Origin: Cryphonectria parasitica EP155
Taxonomy: Eukaryota > Ascomycota > Sordariomycetes > Diaporthales > Cryphonectriaceae
DNA: 64,000 bases
Direction of reading: 5' to 3'
Assembly: GCF_011745365.1 (NCBI RefSeq)
Contig: NW_024468918.1
Location: forward strand, 698,488-762,487
A model generated the notes under the pieces. It did no database searches. It saw only the letters and a program-made list of their open reading frames with translations, and was not told the DNA's origin. Below are positions 44,186 through 56,443 of this stretch, piece by piece (the stretch's first letter is position 1; each line of letters opens with the position of its first letter). A program made the position numbers and the translations under genes.

Positions 44186-47100
44186 AAGAACTGCAGATGA
44201 TTAGACTGGAATAGTTCCTATATAGAGCTTTCAAAGCAGATTATACTCATATTAAGTTTAATATATACATTCAAGAATATAAATACAGCATACTATTAAA
44301 TAGTAGCGCTTAGAGAAACTTTATATTTCTATATATCATTAATCAAGCATAACTACAATGGAAATGAAAGAGATATTTATATACTCTCAGTATTATAGAA
44401 GAACAATCTATTGTATATAACTAAGAAGTAATCAATAAGAAAACTAATTATCTATCTATCTTAATTCAGAAGCATGCAATCTAGATTTCTTTTGATATTA
44501 CAGATATAGCATAGTATAAGCTGATTATAAAACTTTCATAGCTTAAAGAGCATAATTCTCAAATCAATTGAACTACTAGCTAGATCTTATAAGAACAAGC
44601 TATATTCAGAGAGATAGTTATAATCAATAATGCAGAATCAAAGCTAGTAATTAAAGAATATTCAGGAAAAGAAGCTTTATACAATTTCATATATACTTTC
44701 AAGTTAGCAGAGCTAGCAGTTTAAGAAGAAGAATCTAGTAATAAGCGAATTCAAATAGTGCTAGAATGCTAATAAATTAGCAAAATAATAGAAGCGAGAT
44801 TCTCAGCAAGTTAGTTTGCTCTGAAGCAATAAGGAAAAGCTTTAGAATGTAAATTGTAGAATTATATAGGAAAAAACTCGAAATCAGGCTCTCAAGCACT
44901 TGGTTCAGCTCGGAGCAAATGCTTAAAGCTCTTGAAAATGCTATCAGAAAAGAAGCATGCTTAACAGTATCTACTGTTTCTTTAGATAGCAGAAATAGCA
45001 TATGAATCAGAACTAATACTTGCGAACATATTATAAGAATATTACAAATTTAAGAAACTATTTCAGAAAGAATTGAATATAGAATTATCAGAATATAGCT
45101 TATATAATTACAAGATTCTGCTATAAGAAGGGAAATAGCTTAAATTCTTCTCTATCTATAAACTGAATAAAGCATAGCTAGAAGCACTTAGGAAGTATTT
45201 CAATAAGAACTTTAAGAAAGAATATATATAATCATTGCAATTACTAGCAGAATATTCTATTTTGTTTATATCTAAAAAGAATAGCAAGCTTAGACTATAT
45301 ATTGATTATAAGCAACTTAATGATATTATAATTAAAAACTAATATTTATTACTACTTATCAAGGAATTATAAGATAAGCTGCAAGAAGTATAGTAATTTA
45401 CAGTTCTAAATCTAAAAGAAGCTTATAATCTAATTAGAATAAAGAAAGAAGAAGAATGGAAAACTGCTTTTAGAACATATTATAAATACTACAAATATTT
45501 GATTATACTCTTTAGTTTAATAAATACTTTAGCTTTATTCCAGAAGATAATTAATTATATTCTATATAAGCATCTGAATTAGTTTATAATTGCTTATCTC
45601 AATAATATTCTTATTTACTCTTGAATATTAGAAGAATATAAGAAATATATGAAAACAGTATTATAAATGCTTTAGAATATAAAGCTTCTTATAGAATCTA
45701 CAAAGAGCTATTTTCATATACAAAAAGTTGATTATCTCAAATTCATAATCAAATTAGAATATATCAAGCTACAGAAGAATAAGATAAAAGCTATTAGAAA
45801 CTAGCTAATTCTCAGAAATATTAGAAATATTAGATCTTTTCTCGAATATATTAACTTCTATAAACAATTTATTAAGAATTATAGCTGAATTGCATACTCT
45901 TTTACAAATCTCACTAAAAAAGAATAGCTTTTCAAATAAATCTTCAAAATACAAGAAGCTTTTAATAAGATTATCAGGCATATTATCTCAGAACTAGTTC
46001 TATATAAAGCAGATCTCTACAAATCCTTTGAAATTAAAACTAATATATCGAGATATGCATTCAGAGAATAACTTAGCTAGCAAGATAATTAAGAATATCT
46101 AAGAATTATAAGCAACTTTTCAAAGAAGTTGAATAGCTTAGAAATCAACTACAGAATTCCTAATTAGAAACTTATAGCAATAATAAAAGCTTTCAAGAAG
46201 TAATAATACTATTTTATTAGCATACAATACTCAATTATAGTTTACTCGGATTATAAGAATCTAACTATATTTATAATAATTAAGATTTTGAATAAGCAAT
46301 AAGTTAGATAAGCAGAATTTCTTTTACAATTCGATTTCAAGATTGTATACTACAAAAGCTTAGAAAATGAATAAGCAGATGCTCTTAGCAGAAGATCAGA
46401 CTATCAAGATACAGACTCTTTAGATATATAGAATATCTTTGCTTAAGATAAATCAGGAAATCTCGTTAATATATATAGAGAACTGAATACTGCTCTTAGA
46501 ATCGGATTCTTAGAAAGGAATTCAGAATTAATAATTCCAAATAAACAAGACAACTATATTAAGAATATATATAATATATCAGTATATAAGCATTAGAGAG
46601 TTAGAATAATCTATAAATATATTAAAAGATATTGAAATCTATCAGATCTTAGGAAAAGAATTAAAAGCATTTTATAATAATACAATAGCTACAAGAAGAA
46701 TAAAGTAGAAAGATATAAGCTTTATAAACTACTGCATTCCTTATTAATACTTATAACTATTTAGCAATTTATTAGTTTAAACTTTATTACCAAGCTACCT
46801 TTCTTATAAGAACTCTTAACTAAGATGCAATGCAATAGCATTCTAGTAATGATTTGCAAACTAAGCAAGTATGCTTATTTTCTTCTCTATAAGGAAAGCA
46901 ATATAGCAGAGAAACTTGCATATACATTTCTCAGAATGATTATTGCTAATCATAGTATGCTAAAAGAAATAATCTCCGATAGAAATAGAAAGTTTAATTC
47001 AAAATTTTGAACTTTGCTTATAAAACAGCTCGGAATATACTATAGAATATCTATAGCATTTCATCTGCAAACAGATAAATAGATAGAAAGAATAAATCAG

Positions 47101-47823
47101 ATTATTGAATAATATCTTCAATACTATATTAACTAGGAATAGAATAACTAAATTAATCTATTGCTTCTTATACAGTTCGCTTATAATAGCGCAGATATAA
47201 GCATAATAAAGAAATTATTATTCTTCATATTTTATAAATACAATCCAATAGCTTATTACAAAGCACTGCTAGAAGCAAATATAGAAGCTGCAGATAAAAG
47301 AATTAAGAAGATTAAGAAAGTTCAGAAGAAACTCCAATCAGAATTACAATTTATTCAAGAATGAATAATGCAGTATACAAACTCCAAAAGAATTGAGAAA
47401 CTAATCCTACAGAAGGAAGATAAGATCTACTTACTTCGAAAAAATATTAAAACAACTAGACTTAGCAATAAACTTGATTATAAGAAGTTAGGATTATTCA
47501 AAATCTTGCAATAGATTTTCTCAGTTAATTACAAATTAATATTATCTTATGAAATGAGAATATATCCAGTTTTCCACATTTTACTGCTAGAACTAGTAAT
47601 ATAGAAAATATTAATAGATAATATAGCAAAAGTAGAAAATAATAAATCAGAGTATGAGGTAGAGAAGATTTTCAAGCATAGAGGTATAGATAATATAAGG
47701 AAATATCTTGTTAAATGGAAAAATTATTCAGCAAGCGAAAATTCTTAGGAACTGCAGAAAAACGTTAAAAATGCTCAGGAAAGAATAGCTGAATATTGGA
47801 AAAAGAAAGAAACTACTACTTAA
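44060..47823 (+). pseudogene. T8 pol
   Basis: Overlaps the end of gag in the -1 frame. Protease LNSSA; RT box YLNN (45595-45606); integrase with open stretches at 46825-47010 (SKYAYFLLYKESNIAEKLAY) and 47161-47364; chromodomain near 47655-47800 (EYEVEKIFKHRGIDNIRKYL). Stop TAA 47821-47823, overlapping the antisense stop. Many stops. Confidence 0.82.
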
Positions 47824-48463
47824 GACCTCTCCGCTCCAGAACGAGAATCAGGCGCTGCAGTTTCACTTTCCAGAAGAAAAGGCTAATCAGATACGCTAGA
47901 ATCAAGAGCTAAGAAACTCCAGTTAATAATTTCAAGATAATCCTAAAACATCAAACGAGTCTTCTCTTTATGAAGACTGCAATCCTCCTTATCAGCAAAC
48001 CCCTCCAAGGAATTGAAACTATAACAAATCATTTCTGTAGCACATTCCTTCAACAGCTTTTGCTATTTCTATATACAATCAAGATAAGCCTGCAATGCTA
48101 GTAAGGCTTATAGAGCAGCAGCATTTGCTGATTCTGCCTCAGCCTTCTCGCTTAAAATCTTGCACTTTTTACGAATTAAATGCTCTACTGAAGAAGAAAA
48201 TCAGTAGCTATAAAGAATATCAAGAAACGAAGAAACTAATTAGCAGAAGCTGAGAAACAATCAGTATTACAGCTTTGATTTAGAGAAACATACTTCTTAC
48301 AACGAGAAGAGTTTTCAGTAAAATAATAGAAAGCTTCTATCTTCTAATAATAAGTATAAACAGGCATTTTAATACCAAAAGCAGAAATAAGCTTAGCAAG
48401 ATAATAATACTCTTAAGTTTTTACTGAATAACTAGAATACAATTTGTTAATTCTATTTAATAT
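47820..48463 (-). pseudogene. T8 antisense gene, intron-bearing version
   Basis: Degraded start (ATA, 48463-48461). A 53-nt intron lies at 48240-48188, the same length as in T2, T3 and T6, ending TTCTTCAG, where the other copies have TTTAG. That both are valid YAG acceptors supports the splice assignment. Exon 2 ends SETAAPDSRSGAERS with TAA at 47822-47820, overlapping the pol stop. The branch-like element reads CTACTGAT. Confidence 0.7.
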
Positions 48464-48555
48464 CTTAATTAGAAAAGTATAATTATATATGCAAATAACT
48501 TGCTAGAATACTTATGAAAGATTGTTAGAAATAATAATTAATAGAAGAAAGATGA

Positions 48556-48891
48556 TATTATAACTTATCTAATATGCAGATTACTAGCTAGAATATCCGA
48601 AATAACTATTCGGAAAGATAGAAAAGAATTCAATATCTTAAAAACTAAGGCTTATATAAGCAAGAATTAGAATTACAGAATTAGAATAAATCAGTAGCTG
48701 ATTCATGATAATCTGAATCAATTGGATTACTCAGATAATCCAAGGAATTCAACAATCAATACTACTAATAGGATTAAAGAGCTGAATATATAAGAACATA
48801 TTTATTCCTATTAGATAGATCTCGTATATAGCTCTTCAGTTATCAATCTAAGTATTCAGTTTCATATACTGAGTAGCTTCAAAAGCAGTAA
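48556..48891 (+). repeat. T8 3' LTR, left part
   Basis: First 336 bp of the 3' LTR, interrupted by T9 at AGTAA (48887-48891). Starts TATTATAAC (G to A at base 2). Confidence 0.92.
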
Positions 48892-49337
48892 TGTTATAAC
48901 TCATCCAACATGCAGGTTACAGGATAAGCTCCATCAACCAAGGGACCAGGTATCACAACCCAACATCGGATACCAATCAGGATTACATAACCCGAGTTAG
49001 AATTACTAGCGCAACTATATCAGCTATGAATATAGTTAATATATTTAGGAAACAACTATGAGGAATCGGAATATAGTTAGGATAGTCAGAACTGAAGAGC
49101 TGAATATATAAGAACACATTCATTACTATTAGATAGATTCAGTACATAGCTCTTCAGTTATTAATCTAAGTATTCAGTCTTATATACTGAATAGCTTCAA
49201 AAGCAGTAAATACTTGCCTTGCTCATCAGAACTTGTACGGTTCCGTATTCAAGAACTTAATACTTTGATACTGCTCTTGTTAGCATAAATCTTCTCGTGT
49301 ACTTAGGAATCTTCGAATTGCTGCAATACTCATTACA
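48892..49337 (+). repeat. T9 5' LTR (type epsilon)
   Basis: 446 bp, TGTTATAACTCATCCAACAT to CTCATTACA, with its own U3 (ATATCAGCTATGAATATAGT) and the shared TATA/inverted-repeat block. Confidence 0.95.
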
Positions 49338-49384
49338 TTTTGATAATTCTTGTTTAAGAACAGTTTAGTATTATTTCCTTGAGC

Positions 49385-51500
49385 AATACGGAATACAATA
49401 GCTTCTCCAGGAATCTCTTTATTCTTGCATATCTCTACTCAGGAAGAACTGATTAATCAGATATACTAGCTTATTCAGCATATTCAGAATCTGTACAAAT
49501 AACAGCAGGCTCAGAGCGCTATTATTGCTAACTAATAAGCTTAGCTAGCTTAACAAGCTTAGCAGGCGCAATCTATCTCTGCAACTATTAGTGGCGCTGA
49601 AAAAGCATATAAGATGAATAAGCCTGCTATGTATAACAGCAATCAAAAGATACTGCATGGATTTCTTATCTACTGCAGAGCGTATTTCTTGCATTACAAG
49701 ACTCAGTTTATTAAGAAATCTGAGAAAGTTATTCTTGCAGAAACTTATCTTGAAAAGAATGCTCTTATCTGATACAAGCCTTCTCTATACAATCACTTGA
49801 AGCATTAGAATAATTCTGATGCATATATTCAAGATACTAAGAATATATTTAATTCTTTTGAAAGCTTTGAGAAAGCTCTTAAGAAAACCTTTGATAATTT
49901 CAATAAAGAATATATTATAGCTTAGCAGCTTATAGATCTCAAGCAGACTAAATCAGCTTCTGCTTATACAGTTAGATTCAAGCAATTCTTAGTATAACTC
50001 TTGTAAAAAGATAAGAATCTCATGAAATACTATTACAAGGAACTTAAGAATAATGTTAAAGATGAAATTTCTAAGCAGAATTAGCTAGAGAACTTTGCAA
50101 TATTCTCTAATCAAGCTATCTGCATTAATAACTATTTGTATGAATAATGAATAGAGAAGTTCAAGAAGAAAGAAAGCTAGATTTAGAGATTTTCAGTTAA
50201 TATAAGCAAGAAACTTCAAAACAAGAATAGCAGTCAATATAGCAATACAGCTTAAAGCAGCATTATATATACTGATTCTATGGAATTCAATGCTGCTAAT
50301 AAGCAGTATAGCAAGAGGAATAGTATTACTTGCTACAATTGCAACAAATAAGAATACATTACTTGCAACTGCTATTAACTCCGAAAGAACAAATAGCAAT
50401 CAGTTCAGAAAAGATACTAGATGAATATTGCTTGATAATAGGAATCCAATCAACTGAGCAAAAATACTCTCTTGAAGCAAGTATCGAACTCTATTAATCA
50501 CAGAAATCTCAGCTGAACATTTTGCTATAACAATAACTGCTTAATATATCTCTTGAATAAGAAAGATTTAGAATAGTTTTCTTAGAAATCTAAATGCTAC
50601 AAGCAGATAATAATAGCAGAGCAAGAATATATGTTCAGCATAACTACAAGCAGCAACAATTCGAACTACTTTAATATCACTAAACGAAGCATTCAAGCGC
50701 TAAAGGAAGAGCTTAATAACAATACTCTTCGCTATTCCTTATTACCTGTATCAAATACTATAACCAGAGAAATGAACAAAGAATAATACTCTCTTGATTA
50801 TTAATATAAATATTTAAACAATACTGAAAATACTTCTCAAGCAATAGAAAGATTAAGTTAGAATAAACAATCTAATAATTTATTAGAATCTCTTATAAAT
50901 AATAAACCTAAGAAGCTTATAGAAAGATTCTCCTTCGGTATTGAATAAAACAAGGAAATAATATAAATTGAATATCTTATTTATGGGATAGAATTAGAGA
51001 AGCTCTTTATCTGCATCTCCTTGCAGAATATTAAAGTATAAAAAGATAAGAACTCTCAAATCAGCTTACTTTACAATCTATATTATAAACTAGCTTGAAT
51101 CTCTTATATCTATTATAGCTATAAAGTGCATTTCTCAGATAAGATATAATATGAATAGTTTTCCGTTAGAGAATTAGAACAAATCTTTCAAGCTGTTAAA
51201 GAACAGAAATTCCGCTTCAGAAAGGTTCTCAATAGATAGCATTACAATACATACATCGAACTACCAGATAACTACTCTATACAATGCATAAACAAGAAAG
51301 TAAAATAGTAGCAGTACAAAACAATATTCTGCACAATTCATATTAATAATAAGATTTGCAACTAGCATTAATAGAAGAAAGACTAGAAATAATAACAATA
51401 TAAGCAAAAGCAAGCTAAGAAGCTTGCTCAAGAAGCAATAAAGCAAGCTTAGAAGAACAAGCAGTTCTTAATAAATTCAAAAGAATAGAATTGCTTGTAA
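49385..51500 (+). pseudogene. T9 gag
   Basis: Coiled start, capsid-like region, knuckle CYNCNK-EYITCNC near 50330-50375 (all three Cys and the tyrosine-for-His context as in the other copies), then the long unassigned region and Lys-rich tail. Stop TAA 51498-51500. Stops are frequent. Confidence 0.77.
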
Positions 51501-54500
51501 AGGGACTGCAGATAATCAGATTAGAACAGTTTCTATATAAAGCTTCTAGAATAGATTATGCTTATATTAAGTTTGATATATATATTCAAGAATATAAGTA
51601 CAGCATACTATTGAATAGTAGCGCTTAGGGAAACTTTATATCCTTATATATTATTAATCAGATACAACTATAATGGAGATGAAAGAGATGCTCATATACT
51701 CTTAGTACTATAAAAGAACAACCTATTGTATACAACCAAGGAGTAATCAATAAGAAGACTGATTATCTATCTATTTTAATTCAAGAATGTATAATTAGAG
51801 CTTCCTTTGATATCATGAATACAGCATAGCATAAGCTGATTATAAAGCTTTCATAGCTTAAGAAGCATAATTCTTAAATCGATTGAACTACTAGCTAGAT
51901 CTCATGAGAACAAGCTATATCCAGAGAAATAGTTACAATCAACAGTACAGGATTGAAGCTAGTAATTGAAGAATATTCAGGAAAAGAAGCTTCATATAAC
52001 TTCATACATATTTTCAAATTAGCAGAGCTAGCAGTTTAAGGAGAAGGATCTAGTAATAAGCGAACTTAAACAGTACTAGAATGCTAACAGATTAGCAAAA
52101 TAATGAAAGCAAGGCTCTTAGCAAGTTGGTTCGCTCTGAAGCAACAAGGAAAAGCTTCAGAATATGAATTGTAAAACTATATAGGAGAAACTTCGAAACT
52201 AGGCTCTCGAGCGCTTAGTTCAGCTCGGAGCGAATACTCAAAGCTCTCAAAAACATCACCAAAAACAATAAACAAAAAGAAGCATACTCAACAGTACCTA
52301 CTATTTCTCCAGATAGCAGAAACAGCATAAGAATCAGAATCAATACTTGCAAATATATTACGAGAATATTACAAATTCAAGAAACTATTCTAAGAAGAAT
52401 TGGATACAGGATTGCCAGAATACAGCTTGTATAACCACAAGATCTCGCTATAAGAAGGGAAATAGCTCAAGTTCTTTCCTATTTATAGACTAAACAAAGC
52501 ATAGCTAGAAGCATTTTGAGAGTATCTCGATAAGAATCTTAAGAAAGAATACATACAATCATTGCAATCATCAGCAGAATATCTCATTCTGTTTGTACTC
52601 AAGAAGAATAGCAAGCTCAAGCTATGCATTGATTATAAACAACTCAATAATATTATAATCAAGAACTGATATTCATTGCTATTCATTAAGAAACTATGAA
52701 ATAGATTGCAAGGAGTACAGTAATTCACAGTTCTGAATCTGAAAGGAGCTTATAATCTGATCAGAGTAAAGAAAGAAAAAGAATGGAAAACTGCTTTCAG
52801 AATATGCTATGAATACTACAAATATTTGATTATGCTCTTTAGTCTAATGAATATTCCAGCTTTGTTTCAGAAAATAATTAATTATATTCTATATAAGTAT
52901 CTGAATTAGTTTATTATTATCTATCTCAATAATATTCTTATCTACTCTCGAATACTTAAAGAATATAAGAAATATATAAAAACAATATTGCAAATGCTCT
53001 AAGATGCAAAACTTCTTATAGAACCTGCAAAGAGTTACTTTTATATACAAAAAGCTAACTATCTCGGATTTACAATTAAGCTAAGATGCATTAAGCTATA
53101 GAAAGATAAGATAGAAGCTATTAGAAATTAGCTAGTTTTCAGAAATATTAGGAATATTAAATCTTTTCTTGAATATATTAACTTCTATAAGCAGTTTATT
53201 AGAAACTACAGCTGAATCGCACATCTTCTTATAAATCTTATTAAGAAGAAGCAGCTCTTCGAATAAACTTCCAAAGTATAAGAAGCTTTCGAGAAGATTA
53301 TCGAGCATATTATCTTAGAACCAATTCTATATAAAGCAGATTCTTACAAATCCTTTGAAATTGAAACCAATGCATTAGAATATATACTTGGAGAATAACT
53401 TAGCTAGCAAGATAACTAAGAGCATCTAAGAATTATAAGCAACTTCTTAAAGAAGTTGAATAGCTCGGAAATCAATTATGAAATCTCTAATCAGAAATTT
53501 ATAGTAATAATGAAAGCTTTTAAGGAATAGCAATACTATTTCATTAGCATGCAATACCCGATTATAGTTTACTTAGATTACAAGAATCTGATTATATTTA
53601 TAATAACTAAGATTTTGAATAAGCAATAAGTTAGATAAGCAGAATTCCTTTTATAATTCAACTTCAAGATTGTATACTGCAAAGGCTTAGAAAACGAATA
53701 AGCGGATGCTTTTAGCAGAAGATCAGACTATTGAGATGCAGATTTCTCGAATATACAGAATATCTTTGCTTAGAATAAATCGGGAAATCTTGTTAATATA
53801 TATAAAGAACTAAATGCTGCTCTCAGAATTGGATTCTCGGAAAGAAATTCAGAATTAATAATTTCGAACGAACAAGATAATTATATTAAGAATATATATA
53901 GTATACTAGTATATAAGTATTAGAGAATTAGAGTAATTTACAAATGCATTAAAAGATACTGAAATCTATCAAATCTTAGGAAAAGGATTAAGAGTATTCT
54001 ATAATAATGCAATAGCTGCAAAAAGAATAAGATAGAAAGATACAAGCTTTATAAACTACTGCATTCCTTATCAGTACTTACAACTATTTAGCAATTCATC
54101 AGTCTAAACTTTATTATCAAGCTATTTTTCTTACAAGAACTCTTAACTAAGATACAATATAATAGCATTCTAGTAATAGTTTGCAAACTGAGCAAGTATG
54201 CTTATTTTCTTCTTTATAAGAAAAGCAGTATAGCAGAAGAACTTGCATATGTATTCCTTAGAACAATTATTGCTAATTACAGTATGCTAGAAGAAGTAAT
54301 CTCCAATAGAAATAGAAAGTTCAATTCGAAGTTTTGAATTTTACTCATGAAACAGCTTAGAATATACTATAGAATATCTACAGCATTTCATCTGCAAACA
54401 GATAAACAGATAGAAAGAATGAATTAGATTGTTGAATAATATCTTTAATATTATATTAATCAAAAACAGAATAACTAGATTAATTTATTACTTCTTATAC

Positions 54501-55150
54501 AGTTTGCTTATAATAGTATAAATATAAGTATAATAAAGAAATTACTATTTTTCATACTCTATGAATATAATTCAATAGCTTATTACAAGGCATTGCTAGA
54601 AGTAGATGCAGAAGCTGTAGATAAAAGAGTTAAGAAGATTAAGAAAGTTCAGGAAGAATTCCGATCAGAATTATAATTCGTTTAGAAACGAATAGTATAA
54701 TATGCAAATTCCAAAAGGATTGAGAAATCAATCCTACAGGAAGGAGATAAGGCTTATCTACTTCGAAAAAATATTAAAACAATCAGACTTAGCAATAAGC
54801 TCAACTATAAAAAGTTAGAACTATTCAAAATCTTGCAACAGATTTCCTCAATCAACTACAAGTTAGCATTATCTTATAGGATGAGAATATATCCAGTTTT
54901 TCATATCTTACTGCTGGAATCAGCAGCATAGGAAATACCAACAGACAATACAGCAGAAGTGAAAAACAATGAACCAGAGTATGAAGTAGAGAAGATTCTC
55001 AAGCACAGAAGTACAGACAATACAAGAGAATATTTCATCAAATGGAAAGATTATCCAGCAAGCGAAAATTCATGAGAATCACAGAAAAACATCAAGAATG
55101 CTCAAGAAAGAGTAGCGGAGTATTGGAAAAAGAAGGAAACCAGTATCTAA
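51370..55150 (+). pseudogene. T9 pol
   Basis: In the -1 frame of gag. Protease LNSSA-GNF near 51608; RT box YLNN (52922-52933). The integrase zinc-finger region keeps the CxxC pair (CNSCKKNK, near 54007) that T4 has lost. Chromodomain near 54975-55075 (EYEVEKILKHRSTDNTREYF). Stop TAA 55148-55150 overlaps the antisense TAG. Heavily broken. Confidence 0.83.
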
Positions 55151-55767
55151 GACGATCGCTCCGCCCCGAACTGAGACTCAGAAGCTTCGGAAATCTTACT
55201 CTCCAGAAAGCCCAACCAATTTACTACAGAACCTTCTAAATCCACAGAGTTCCAATCGAAACCTTCAAAGGAAGAATCCCCAGCTACAACAGCAGATTCC
55301 TCTGCCACTACAGCCTGCACTTCAGCAGCAATACGCACCCTCTCAGCCTCAGCCTCCTCAGCCTCCATACAATCCAATTCCTCCACGCGAGTAATACCAC
55401 GACGCAGGGCACGTTTCATCTTCTCGAACCACATCTGCTTCTGTTAATGCAGACGGAGAAGCTCAGTTTCCCTCTTCTCGATCTCGTTCTCCAACTTTCG
55501 ATATTGAGTAGCGATATTGCGAAGCTTCTCGGGAGAAGGGCTCATGACGTTACACTTGGAGCAGCCCAGTCGAATGCATTCGATGCAACGAGAAGAATCT
55601 CCGGGAGATACCTTACAGGATCCGAAATCATAATCCTCGCAATAGAAACAGATGAGCATCTTGATAAAATTTTCCAAGAGGCAGGAAACCAAGAGATCTC
55701 GATCTTGAGTACTCTTTGGAACGGAAGAAGGTTTGCAAACACGGAATTTGTTGATTCTGTTCAACAT
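55147..55767 (-). pseudogene. T9 antisense Cys-rich/coiled-coil gene, nearly intact
   Basis: ATG at 55767-55765 (MLNRINKFRVCKPSSV). One in-frame stop in about 206 codons: TAA at 55446-55444, one C to T change from CAA. Domains: N-terminal part (1-45); Cys block CFYCEDYDFGSCK and SRCIECIRLGCSKC (about 50-85); coiled coil NIATQYRKLENEIEKRETEL (about 90-120); basic-acidic helix MKRALRRGITRVEELD and an EAEEAEAER run; acidic tail with FDWNSVDLEGSVVNW, ending FGAERSS. Stop TAG 55149-55147. Possible zinc-binding, coiled-coil protein. Expected promoter lies in or near the 3' LTR. Function unknown. Confidence 0.8.
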
Positions 55768-55846
55768 CTCAATCAGGAAAGCAAGATCATGCACACGAAA
55801 AACTTGCTAAAATACTTACAGAAGATCGTTAAGAATAACAACTAAT

Positions 55847-55856
55847 AGGAGGGAGA
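55847..55856 (+). promoter_or_regulatory. T9 polypurine tract
   Basis: AGGAGGGAGA three bases before the 3' LTR (55860), matching the T4 tract in position. Confidence 0.75.
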
Positions 55857-55859
55857 TGA

Positions 55860-56305
55860 TGTTATGATCCATCCAACATACAGATCACAGGATAAGCCCT
55901 ACCAACCAAGAAACTAGATATCACAATCCAACGTTGGATACCAATCAGAATTACGTAACCCGGATTAGGATTACTAGCGCAACTATATCAGCTATGAATA
56001 TAGTCAACATATTTAGAAAACAACTATAAGGAATCGGAACATAATCAGAATAGTCAGAACTGAAGAGCTGAATATATAAGAACACGTTCATTACTATTAG
56101 ATAGATTCAGTACATAGCTCTTCAGTTATCAATCTAAGTATTCAGTTTCATATACTGAGTAGCCCCAAAGGCAGTGAACACTTGCCTCGCTCATCAGAAC
56201 TTGTACAGTTCCGTATTCAAGGACTTGATACTTTGATATCGCTCTTGTTAGCATAAATCTCCTCGTGTACTTAGGAATCTTCGGATTGCTGCAGTGCTCA
56301 TTACA
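55860..56305 (+). repeat. T9 3' LTR (type epsilon)
   Basis: 446 bp, TGTTATGATCCATCCAACAT to GTGCTCATTACA, partner of 48892-49337. Confidence 0.95.
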
Positions 56306-56438
56306 AGTAAATACTTGCATTGCTTATTAGAACTTGTACAGTTCCGTATTCAAGAACTTAATACTTTGATATCGCTCTTATTAGCATAAACCTCTTCGTA
56401 TACTTAGGAATCTTCGGATTGCTGCAGTGCTCATTACA
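56306..56438 (+). repeat. T8 3' LTR, right part
   Basis: Second copy of AGTAA (56306-56310), then the last 128 bp of the T8 3' LTR to CTCATTACA. The outer end is unmutated. GCTTG follows. Confidence 0.92.
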
Positions 56439-56443
56439 GCTTG

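Larger units (their letters stand above)
48892..56305 (+). mobile_element. T9: complete forward family 1 element, innermost of the right nest
   Basis: LTRs of 446 bp (48892-49337 and 55860-56305), AGTAA duplicated at 48887-48891 and 56306-56310. U3 type epsilon. Inserted in the R-U5 part of the T8 3' LTR. The interior is clearly mutated, but its antisense gene region is nearly clean. Confidence 0.95.
41560..56438 (+). mobile_element. T8: forward family 1 element, its 3' LTR split by T9
   Basis: The 5' LTR is 41560-42023 (464 bp); the 3' LTR is 48556-48891 plus 56311-56438 (336 + 128 = 464 bp). GCTTG is duplicated at 41555-41559 and 56439-56443. U3 type beta. It lies in the RT/RNase H region of T6. 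Confidence 0.94.
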
